The translations under genes and the position numbers were made by a program. A stretch of 64,000 nucleotides of DNA from assembly GCF_013044505.1 (NCBI RefSeq), contig NZ_JABERD010000003.1, positions 1 through 64,000 on the forward strand, written 5' to 3'. A model generated the notes under the pieces. It made no database searches and was not told where the DNA came from. It saw only the letters and a program-made list of their open reading frames with translations. This document shows positions 53,140-60,293 of this stretch, piece by piece. The stretch is from Streptomyces sp. S3(2020). Its GTDB lineage: Bacteria > Actinomycetota > Actinomycetes > Streptomycetales > Streptomycetaceae. How positions within the stretch are numbered: position 1 is the first letter of the stretch; each line of letters begins with the position of its first letter.

Positions 53140-54957
53140 ATGCGAAGATCGGACGCGACCGGGATGGGTGTGACTGCCCGCCCCGTGGCCGCGCTACAGC
53201 GCTTCCTGTCAGCTCTGACACCGTCCCGGCTGTTCCACGTGGGTGTCGCGCCATGGCGACGGGCATCCACGGGTGGGCTTGTCACCGCCCTCTCACTAGC
53301 GCTGGCCGCCGGCGCTCTGACGACCGCAACGCCGGCGCAGGCCGAGATCACCAACGGCCTGCTGCTGCGATACAAGCTGGACGAGACGTCCGGCACTGTC
53401 GCCCACGACGTCTCAGGCCAGGGTCGTGACGGCACGGTCAACGGCACCGCCACCTGGAAGGGCGCCGAGGGCCTGGACTTCAACGGCACCAACACGTACG
53501 TCAAGATGCCGAACAACATCATGGCCGGACTCAGCTCGATCACTGTCGCCTTCGACGTGTGGATCGACCGGGCCATGGCCAAGCCGTACTTCCTGTACGG
53601 GCTCGGCAACTCCAGCGGCTCCAGCGGCAACGGCTACCTGTTCTCCACCGGCAACCAGTTCCGCACCGGCGTCACGATGAGCAACTCCGCCGCCGAGCAG
53701 CAGACCCGACCGGGCACCTCGTACCAGCTGGCGCGCGGCATGTGGAAGCACGTCACGTACACGCAGACCGGCAACACCGGCATCCTCTACGAGAACGGCG
53801 TGGAGAAGGCCCGCAACACCAACGTGACCATCACCCCCGGCGCGATCGGCGGCGGGACGACCACCGCCAACTACCTCGGCCGCTCGCTCTACTCCAGCGA
53901 CCTCTACTTCAAGGGCCGTATGCGCGACTTCCGCGTCTACAACAGGGCCCTGTCCGCCTCGGAGACGCGCGCAGTCGCCACCGGGACCGAGGACCAGTGG
54001 GAGCAGCTCCAGGCCCTCGCCGCCTACAACGGCGCACTCGCGGCGTTCGAGGACCCCGACGAGGGGCCGGTGGTCATCTTCCCGAAGGACTACACCGGCG
54101 ACATCCACAACCTGACGACCCCGCCGGACTGGGCCAACGAGTTCGGGCAGGTCCCCACCGACTGGCCACACCCCACCCCGGGCCTGAGCCAGCAGTTCAC
54201 CCTGGACGGGATCACCGACCTTCAGGACGCGGTCACCGTGAAGGTGCAGCCGGACGGTGACACCACCTACGCGCTGAACGTCTACTACGACGGGATGCGC
54301 GACAAGGTCGTGGCCGAGACCGACGCCCCGGCATCGGTCACCGATCCCCTGGCCACGCAGTACGCAGGCAAGCTCGACATCGAGGCCTACGCGTCCGAGC
54401 ACCCGGCACCTGGCAAGTGCACTCCCGAGAACCGAACCGCGGGCACGGTACTTCAGAACGCAGCAGCGCAGGCGGACGGCGTCGTCCAGGACGCCCTGAC
54501 GAAGCTGCAGTGGCAGCAGGTCCAGGCGCTGGCCGACTACAACTGCGCGCTCGCCGCGTTCGCCGACCCCGATGTGGGGCCGGTGATCATCTTCCCGAAG
54601 GACTACACCGGTGACATCAACGACCTCCAGAAGCCACCGGGGTGGACTTCCGAGTACGGCGACATCCCGAGCGACTGGCCCACCCCCACTCCGGGTTTGA
54701 GCCAGCAGTTCACGCTCGCCCAGATCACCGGCATCCAGGACGCAGCCGCCCGGCAGGTGTCGGCGGACGGCAACACGACGGCCTACAGCCTGGCAGTCCG
54801 TTACGACGGGAAGAGCGACCAGATGGTCGTGGAAACCGATGCCCCCGCGTCGGTCACCGACCCACTGCTCGCAGCGTACCCGAACAAGATCACGATCGTC
54901 GCGCCCCCGGCCCCGGCGCCCGCCGACCCCGCCGGCGGCGAAACCTCCGAGGGATAG
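53140..54957 (+). CDS. secreted LamG-domain protein with a duplicated unknown module
   Basis: A 605-residue precursor. An arginine-rich start and a hydrophobic stretch (LVTALSLALAAGALTT) end in ATPAQA, a signal-peptide cleavage site near residue 68. Residues about 75-275 form a concanavalin-like LamG domain (LLLRYKLDETSGTVAHDVSG, DFNGTNTYVKMP, GRMRDFRVYNRALSASE). Two related modules of about 130 residues follow (284-414 and 457-586), each with ALAAF, DPD, GPV, IFPKDYTGDI, PTPGLSQQFTL and DAPASVTDPL. The modules are unknown to me. ATG at 53140 with AAGGGAAG about 5 nt upstream. It precedes the CdtB-like gene by 55 bp on the same strand, so the two are probably co-transcribed. Confidence 0.78.
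   Translation: MRRSDATGMGVTARPVAALQRFLSALTPSRLFHVGVAPWRRASTGGLVTALSLALAAGALTTATPAQAEITNGLLLRYKLDETSGTVAHDVSGQGRDGTVNGTATWKGAEGLDFNGTNTYVKMPNNIMAGLSSITVAFDVWIDRAMAKPYFLYGLGNSSGSSGNGYLFSTGNQFRTGVTMSNSAAEQQTRPGTSYQLARGMWKHVTYTQTGNTGILYENGVEKARNTNVTITPGAIGGGTTTANYLGRSLYSSDLYFKGRMRDFRVYNRALSASETRAVATGTEDQWEQLQALAAYNGALAAFEDPDEGPVVIFPKDYTGDIHNLTTPPDWANEFGQVPTDWPHPTPGLSQQFTLDGITDLQDAVTVKVQPDGDTTYALNVYYDGMRDKVVAETDAPASVTDPLATQYAGKLDIEAYASEHPAPGKCTPENRTAGTVLQNAAAQADGVVQDALTKLQWQQVQALADYNCALAAFADPDVGPVIIFPKDYTGDINDLQKPPGWTSEYGDIPSDWPTPTPGLSQQFTLAQITGIQDAAARQVSADGNTTAYSLAVRYDGKSDQMVVETDAPASVTDPLLAAYPNKITIVAPPAPAPADPAGGETSEG
53995..54897 (+). repeat. tandem intragenic duplication, two modules of about 390 bp
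   Basis: Module 1 (53995-54381) and module 2 (54508-54897) align at an offset of about 513-516 bp, with module 2 one codon longer. They share long identical protein patches such as IFPKDYTGDI and PTPGLSQQFTL. A 126-bp linker separates them. Confidence 0.85.
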
Positions 54958-55012
54958 CCGTGTGTCACACATCTTTCGCGCCGTCATCGGCGTGGGCCAG
55001 AAAGGACGATCG

Positions 55013-56371
55013 ATGAGTATCTCCCTTCCCCGGGCATCCGGGGCACACCAGCACCACCGTCGCGGTGGTCGCAGATGGTGGAACTCCTTCGTGGCACTGC
55101 TCGCGGTAGCCATGTTGGCAGGCACCCTCGTCACCATCGCCACACCGCAGCGCGCCGAGGCGGCGGTGGAGGACTACGTACCGGCGACCTACAACATGCA
55201 GGGCGGCTCGGGCTCCGGCGGCAGCAAGTGGACCACCGATATCATGCAGTTGATCAACTCCGGCTACAACGTGATCGCGCTGCAGGAAGCCGGTCCGCGT
55301 CCCCCGGCGAGCGCCGGGGAGCCGAAATGGACTTCCGACTACCTCGGTGGCACCCAGCACTGGGCGGGCTGGCGCGTACAGCGGTACGAGTGGGACCCGT
55401 ACCCCAACCGCATCAACCTGCCTTGGAACATCTACTGGATACGCACCGACTTCAGTGGTCCGGTCGGCACGTCCGGCGGTCGGGTGAACATCGCCATCAT
55501 GACCCCCTTCAGGGCCGACTCGACGTTGGTCGCCCGCCCCGTCTTCTACGGCAACAACGGGCTTCCGACGTCCCGGCCGGCCCTCGGCATCCGGCTCGGG
55601 CAGACGCTCTTCTACAGCGTGCACGCGCTGTCGAGCGGAGGAAACGACGGCGTGTCACTGGTCAACAATATTTCTGCGCAGGCGAATGGCCGTACCTGGG
55701 CTGCCATGGGCGACTGGAACCGTGAACCCGCCAACCTTCAGCTCCAACGCGGCTGGCACAAGTACACGTCCGGAGGTGCCACGCACATGGGCGGAAACGG
55801 AACCAACCGGGAACTGGACTATATGGTTTCCAATTCACGGATCGCGGGGTACGGCGGCATCGCCCGAGGTTTCGGCTCCGACCACCTGGCCGTCGGGTTC
55901 CGCCGTCTGGCCGCGAACGCCAGCGTTCAGCTGCTCAACGCCCACGACGACAACCGCGCCCTCGAGGTGGAGGCGCAAGGCACTGGTTCCTACATCGTGG
56001 CCACCAGTAAGACGCCAGGGCCGTGGGGCCACTTCCGTTTCGTCAACGCCGGAAACGGCAACTACACCATCAGGGTCATGAAAAGGAACGCGAACGAACC
56101 CGAACAGTGCCTGGACGCCACCGACGCACAGCTCACCCGATTCGACTGTGTCAGCGGCGACAACGCGCAACTCTTCGACATGCGGTACTGGAACGACACG
56201 GGGCAACTCCAGATCAAGCCGCTCAACCGGTCGACTTGTCTCGGAGACGACACCGACTTCGGGTGGGGATCCGAGATCGTCACCACCATGAGTTGCAGCA
56301 AGGGCGAATCCCGGTTCAACTTCCGATTCGACAAGGACCCGGGAGCGGGCGCGAACCCCGTGGTGTTCTAG
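55013..56371 (+). CDS. secreted CdtB-like nuclease with beta-trefoil-like C-terminus
   Basis: A 452-residue precursor. The signal peptide (FVALLAVAMLAGTLVTIA, cleavage after about AEA at 50) leads to a DNase I-fold domain (54-298): YNMQGG (Asn61), ALQEAG (Glu92), RPALGIRLG, YSVHALSSGGND (His204), AMGDWNREP (Asp234/Asn236), GSDHLAVGF (Asp290-His291). The order and wording follow CdtB, the nuclease subunit of cytolethal distending toxin, rather than ordinary exonucleases. Residues 304-440 are three beta-trefoil-like repeats with two likely disulphides (Cys366/379, Cys409/428). In known CDTs the ricin-like subunits are separate proteins; here one is fused on. AAAGGA lies upstream of the ATG. A nuclease or phosphatase role on a neighbour cell is inferred, not shown. 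Confidence 0.78.
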   Translation: MSISLPRASGAHQHHRRGGRRWWNSFVALLAVAMLAGTLVTIATPQRAEAAVEDYVPATYNMQGGSGSGGSKWTTDIMQLINSGYNVIALQEAGPRPPASAGEPKWTSDYLGGTQHWAGWRVQRYEWDPYPNRINLPWNIYWIRTDFSGPVGTSGGRVNIAIMTPFRADSTLVARPVFYGNNGLPTSRPALGIRLGQTLFYSVHALSSGGNDGVSLVNNISAQANGRTWAAMGDWNREPANLQLQRGWHKYTSGGATHMGGNGTNRELDYMVSNSRIAGYGGIARGFGSDHLAVGFRRLAANASVQLLNAHDDNRALEVEAQGTGSYIVATSKTPGPWGHFRFVNAGNGNYTIRVMKRNANEPEQCLDATDAQLTRFDCVSGDNAQLFDMRYWNDTGQLQIKPLNRSTCLGDDTDFGWGSEIVTTMSCSKGESRFNFRFDKDPGAGANPVVF

Positions 56372-56387
56372 ACAGGTCTCGATCTTT

Positions 56388-56424
56388 CGTGACGGCTCGC
56401 CGGTTCATCTGGTGGGCCGTCACG
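56388..56424 (+). terminator. terminator after the CdtB-like gene
   Basis: CGTGACGGC and GCCGTCACG, a perfect 9-bp stem, 17 bp past the stop codon. Likely ends the LamG/CdtB-like transcript. Confidence 0.6.
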
Positions 56425-56965
56425 GTTGTCGAGTGGGGTGTAGACAGGCCGGTGGCCCGGCTGATCCCCCTGTGGATGTCGGCTGACCGACGCAGGTGTC
56501 GCCGCAGTCCGCATGGACGGCAGCGGTGGGTGCCGTCAAGCTGCGCCTGCCGGACCGGGCCATCCAGGACCAGGTCGCCGTGCTCGCCGAGCACACCGAA
56601 TGCCCGCCCCGAGCGACGACTGTCGTCCCGAGCGTCCCCGACGTCCTCGTTGAGCAGTTGATGGTCGGCCGGGGGATGGTCACGCGTGTTCCTCCGTGGC
56701 AGAGAGCCGACGGGCCGATCTGCACCGCCGTACTCGGCGGCGGCTCCGGATCTGCGGCGCGGGTCAGATCCTGTCGGCCATGTTCGCGAAGTGGGCGGCA
56801 CTGATGAGGCTCCCTGAAAGCGGCCACCCCCTGCTCGATGGTGTCCCCGCATCTGCTCGATGGATCTCCCCGCTCATAGGGCGCTTGACCTGCGGACGGG
56901 CACCAGAAGGGAGGGCCGGACGGACTGTCCAGGGTGGCCGAAGGCAGCGGAACGACAGCCAAGCC
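56425..56965. other. unassigned 540 bp
   Basis: An open plus-strand frame (56496-56804) contains RLPDRAIQDQVAVLAEHTEC and VPSVPDVLVEQLMVGRGMV, which look protein-like, but I cannot name them and see no good start. Possibly a gene fragment. Confidence 0.35.
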
Positions 56966-56981
56966 GTTCAGTAAATTGAAC
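56966..56981. promoter_or_regulatory. 16-bp operator, distal copy
   Basis: GTTCAGTAAATTGAAC: 5-bp inverted arms around 6 bases. It matches the second copy 39 bp downstream at 13 of 16 positions. Confidence 0.6.
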
Positions 56982-57004
56982 GATAGGTTCACCGTACCAA
57001 TGAT

Positions 57005-57020
57005 GTTCGGTATAGTGAAC
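57005..57020. promoter_or_regulatory. 16-bp operator, proximal copy, covering the -10
   Basis: GTTCGGTATAGTGAAC. The -10 TATAGT (57011-57016) lies inside it, so a bound protein would block RNA polymerase. Confidence 0.6.
57011..57016 (+). promoter_or_regulatory. -10 of leaderless promoter for the AlaX operon
   Basis: TATAGT exactly 6 nt before the ATG at 57023. A candidate -35, TTCACC (56988-56993), is 17 bp upstream. No ribosome site is present. Confidence 0.6.
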
Positions 57021-57022
57021 GT

Positions 57023-57694
57023 ATGGTTCATCCAGCCGAAATTCGCCGGGGTGGCGCGCAGGTCACCGTCTACCTCGATGACACCTACCTGGAGCAGGTC
57101 GATACGCGGGTGATCGCGGTCGGCGAGCGGGAGGGGCTGCCGTGGGCTGCCGTTGAGCACTGCCTGTTCCATCCGCAGGGCGGCGGCCAGCCCGCCGACT
57201 CGGGCTGGCTTGAGGACGCGGAGATCGTCCCGGTCCGGGACCGCGAGTCGGGGCTGGTCGTGGCGATGGCACCTGAGGGTGGCAGCCTGCCGCCCCTGAT
57301 CGAGGGGCAGGCGGTGCGGGCCCGGATCGATCTTCAGGCTCGCACGGCGCACGCCGCGCTGCACACCGCCGGACACCTCATTGAGGCAGTCGGGCGGATG
57401 CAGGGCTGGGAGATGGCCGCCAGCAATCATTTCCCCGGCCAGGCACGCATCGAGTTTCACGTGCCCCAGGCGGACAAGCGGCTGGCCGACCCGGAAGGGC
57501 GGGAGGAAGTGACGGCTGTGCTGCGCGCCGAAGGGCGGCGCGTGGTGCATCTGGATGCGCTGCACGCCGCGCCGTGCGGGGGCACGCACGTGCCCAGCCT
57601 CGGCGACCTGGCCGAGGTCGTCCTGCCGACACTGAAGGTCAAGAAGGGCCGTATCCGCCTGTCCTACACCGCAACTCACAGGAGCCGCTCATGA
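57023..57694 (+). CDS. AlaX-type alanyl-tRNA editing protein
   Basis: A 223-residue free-standing editing domain homologous to that of AlaRS and ThrRS. The zinc motifs are intact: HTAGH (His114, His118) and CGGTH (Cys185, His189). AlaX proteins hydrolyse Ser-tRNA-Ala or Gly-tRNA-Ala and occasionally related substrates. Leaderless start. The stop overlaps the next gene by ATGA (57691-57694), so it is coupled to the XRE regulator. Sharing an operon with a threonine aldolase suggests a link to serine/threonine/glycine metabolism (inference). Confidence 0.83.
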   Translation: MVHPAEIRRGGAQVTVYLDDTYLEQVDTRVIAVGEREGLPWAAVEHCLFHPQGGGQPADSGWLEDAEIVPVRDRESGLVVAMAPEGGSLPPLIEGQAVRARIDLQARTAHAALHTAGHLIEAVGRMQGWEMAASNHFPGQARIEFHVPQADKRLADPEGREEVTAVLRAEGRRVVHLDALHAAPCGGTHVPSLGDLAEVVLPTLKVKKGRIRLSYTATHRSRS

Positions 57695-58266
57695 CGCCGC
57701 CTCCCTCCGGCCGCCAGCCGGTCAGCAGTACCGCGGCCGCGGTCGGCGCGAAGATTCGTCTGCGCCGCCAGCAGCGCGGTATGAGCGCCGCGGAGATGGC
57801 CCGGCGTGCCGGGCTGAGCAAGGCCACGCTGTCGCAGTTGGAGGCCGGCAACGGCAATCCGACGATCGACACCCTGGATGCGATCGCGATCGCCCTGCGT
57901 ATCCCGATTGCCGACCTCCTGGCGCGTGATGCCGACACCGGGCCGGTCTTCCGGCCGGGTACCGATGCGGAGCCCGGCACGGTCTCCCGGGAGTTGCTGC
58001 GCCGCATCAGCAGCGGCAACAGCCTGGAGATCTGGCGGCTGCGCATCCCGCCCGAGACGGAGCTGTCCGGCGTGCCGCACGCCACCGGCACGATCGAGCA
58101 CCTGCTCATCGCCACCGGCCACGTCACCGCCGGCCCCGTCGACGCCCCCCAGGACCTGGGCCCCGGCGACATGCTCGCCTTCGCCGGGGACGCCCCGCAC
58201 TTCTACCGCACCGGCGCCGAAGACGTAGACATCACCGTCGTCTTCGCCTCTCCCATCAGTACCTGA
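57691..58266 (+). CDS. XRE-family regulator with cupin domain
   Basis: A 191-residue protein: HTH at about 18-72 (IRLRRQQRGMSAAEMARRAG, LSKATLSQLEAGNGNPTIDT) and a small cupin at 105-185. HTH-cupin regulators sense small metabolites, often amino acids, and usually repress their own operon. CAGGAG lies 6 nt before the ATG. The paired operators at 56966 and 57005 upstream of the operon are its likely target. Confidence 0.82.
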   Translation: MTPPPSGRQPVSSTAAAVGAKIRLRRQQRGMSAAEMARRAGLSKATLSQLEAGNGNPTIDTLDAIAIALRIPIADLLARDADTGPVFRPGTDAEPGTVSRELLRRISSGNSLEIWRLRIPPETELSGVPHATGTIEHLLIATGHVTAGPVDAPQDLGPGDMLAFAGDAPHFYRTGAEDVDITVVFASPIST

Positions 58267-58285
58267 CACCTGGGAAGACCCGCTC

Positions 58286-59347
58286 ATGAGCACCACCATC
58301 ACCACCACCCCCTCGAGCCGTGCCTTCATCAGCGACAACATGGCCGGTGCATCCCCAGCGATAGCCCAGGCCGTCGCCGGCGCGGCCACCGGGCAGGTCC
58401 CGCCATACGGCAACGACCCCTTCACCCACAGCGCCCGTCGCAGGCTGAGCAACATCTTCGAGCGGGACGTCGATGTCTTCCTGGTCTCCACCGGGTCCGC
58501 AGCCAACGGCCTGAGCCTGGCCGCCCTCACCCCGCCCTGGGGCAGCGTGCTGTCGCACCCTGACAGCCATATCAACCACGACGAATGCGGCGCACCCGAG
58601 TTCTTCACCAGCGGCGCCAAGCTCGTCACCGTCCCCGGCGACGACAGCAAGATCGACCCCGATGCGCTGTCCGCGGCGGTGCATCGCCGGACCGGTGACG
58701 TGCACAGCGTGCAGCCCTCCGCGGTGAGCATCAGCCAGGCCACAGAGAGCGGCAGCGTCTACACCCTGGAGGAGATCCGCCGCCTGTCCTCCATCGCCAA
58801 GGACGCCGGTCTGCGCGTCCACATGGACGGCGCGCGCTTCGCCAACGCCCTCGCCCACCTCGGCGTCACCCCGGCCGAGATGACCTGGAAGGCCGGCATC
58901 GACGTACTGTCCTTCGGCGCGACCAAGAACGGTGCGATGACCGCCGACGCCATCGTCTCCTTCGACCCCGCACTGGCCACCGAGCTCGCCTTCCGCGCCA
59001 AGCGCGCCGGCCAGCTCGCCTCCAAGATGCGCTTCCACGCCGCCCAGATCGACGCCTACCTCACCGACGACCTGTGGCTGCACAACGCCCGCCAGGCCAA
59101 CGCGATGGCCACCCGGCTCGGCGACGGCCTCAAAGCCATCCCCGGCACAGGCCTGCTGGCCACCCCCCAAGCCAACATCCTCTTCTGCCGTCTGCCCCAG
59201 AAGGTCACCGAAGGACTCCTCGCCGAGGGCTACGCCTTCTACCACGACCGCTGGGCGGCGGGGACCGTCCGGTTCGTCACCTCTTTCTCCCACAGCGTCG
59301 ACGACATCGACCAGCTCATCGACGCGGTCCGCCGCCATACTCACTGA
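58286..59347 (+). CDS. threonine aldolase-family enzyme (PLP)
   Basis: A 353-residue fold-type I PLP enzyme: STGSAANGLSL binds the phosphate, HMDGARFANAL holds Asp181 and Arg184, and the Schiff-base Lys214 is in SFGATKNGAM. Low-specificity threonine aldolases split L-threonine or allo-threonine to glycine and acetaldehyde and can act on other beta-hydroxy amino acids. It starts 19 bp after the XRE gene, third in the operon. Confidence 0.83.
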   Translation: MSTTITTTPSSRAFISDNMAGASPAIAQAVAGAATGQVPPYGNDPFTHSARRRLSNIFERDVDVFLVSTGSAANGLSLAALTPPWGSVLSHPDSHINHDECGAPEFFTSGAKLVTVPGDDSKIDPDALSAAVHRRTGDVHSVQPSAVSISQATESGSVYTLEEIRRLSSIAKDAGLRVHMDGARFANALAHLGVTPAEMTWKAGIDVLSFGATKNGAMTADAIVSFDPALATELAFRAKRAGQLASKMRFHAAQIDAYLTDDLWLHNARQANAMATRLGDGLKAIPGTGLLATPQANILFCRLPQKVTEGLLAEGYAFYHDRWAAGTVRFVTSFSHSVDDIDQLIDAVRRHTH

Positions 59348-59629
59348 CGGGCGGGTCTGAAGGCGCCGTACCGGCTTCGTCACCGCGCAGCCGCCTGGCG
59401 GCCTGGGCCGCGCGCGGACGCGGCACATCGACAGCTGGGGCCAGGTCGAGCCGTTTGTCCCTCTCCAGCCGGAAGGTGCCGTACGGGTTGAAGAAGCGGC
59501 AACGGCCAACCCTCCGAACCTACCGGTGGGTTACGTGCTCCCTGATGTCCGAGCCAGGACTACCGGGCCTTGACCGGCCAGCACGGCCCGCACACTCCAC
59601 GAGCGGGCGGCCCCGGCCGACAAAGCGCG
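59348..59629. other. no gene seen downstream of the aldolase
   Basis: About 280 bp with short open frames. On the minus strand a patch reads FNPYGTFRLERDKRLDLA, protein-like but unassigned. Together with the following remnants this makes the next 940 bp decayed. Confidence 0.35.
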
Positions 59630-59699
59630 ACACCCGATGAAACTCCCCACTCCGTTGAACGACGGACCGAGTGGAGCGACGAGTACCCCCGGCCGAATT

Positions 59700-60115
59700 C
59701 AGGGATCCTCATCAGCACCCGGGTGGCCGGCGTTGACCCGGGTCCGGAGGGGTTGTCGGTGCCAGCGAAGCACTTCTCGCGCAGGCTGCCCTCCGCGTAC
59801 TCCGTCTGCATGAGGCCAGGCTCCTGGAGAACAGGAACGGCACACTCGATGAACTCGTACGTGTCAAGACGGCCGGTGATGCTGACGAGGTTGAAACCGT
59901 CGACGCCGACGCCCTGCCACTCGCTGAATGGTTGGCGATCTGTTCCGGCGTGCCGACGATCCGGGAGGCCGTCAGCGACATGACGACCTCGCGGAGTATC
60001 CAGCTCTTGCCGGGCTGGGCTTCGGCAAGCACGCGGAACTGGCCCTTGGTGGGGCCAAAGAACGAGTGTGGGGGTCCTCTGGGTAAGCCCTGAGCATCAC
60101 CGTCGAACACTTCGA
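59700..60115 (-). pseudogene. flavin-dependent monooxygenase (NtaA/SnaA/DszA) C-terminal remnant
   Basis: In one minus-strand frame REVVMSLTASRIVGTPEQIA corresponds to the GTPEQIAD segment of FMNH2-dependent luciferase-like monooxygenases. A frameshift near 59950 moves to GVDGFNLVSITGRLDTYEFI and VPVLQEPGLMQTEYAEGSLR with EKCFA, the classical C-terminal end of the NtaA/SnaA/DszA group. The N-terminal two-thirds is gone. Such enzymes need reduced FMN, like that made by the FMN reductase at 16871. Confidence 0.8.
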
Positions 60116-60117
60116 AC

Positions 60118-60252
60118 AAGGCTGAACATCGGCTGGTCTCCTGGATCCCGCACAGCCTGCGCGGACAGCCGCTGACCAGCTAAGAGGTACTGCTGCGGAC
60201 CGTCTCGGCCACCCGGACCAACACCGGGCTGACCGCTGGCGGCGCACTGGCA
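60118..60252 (+). pseudogene. ISAzo13-type transposase fragment
   Basis: The frame reads EHRLVSWIPHSLRGQPLTS, a stop, then EVLLRTVSATRTNTGLTAGG. It matches the region EHRLFSxIxxxWRGxPLTSxEVIVxTIxATxTxTGLTV near the C-terminus of ISAzo13-family transposases, with the stop replacing a His or Tyr codon. Confidence 0.7.
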
Positions 60253-60293
60253 GGGACCACCGGGCCACACATGCCCCGTTCTGCCCATCCGCC

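Noticed and set aside
55013..56371. Ordinary extracellular exonuclease or sphingomyelinase
   Set aside because: The wording of RPALGIRLG, HALSSGGND and GDWNREP fits CdtB better than those groups. I keep the doubt as a refutation test because no search could be run.
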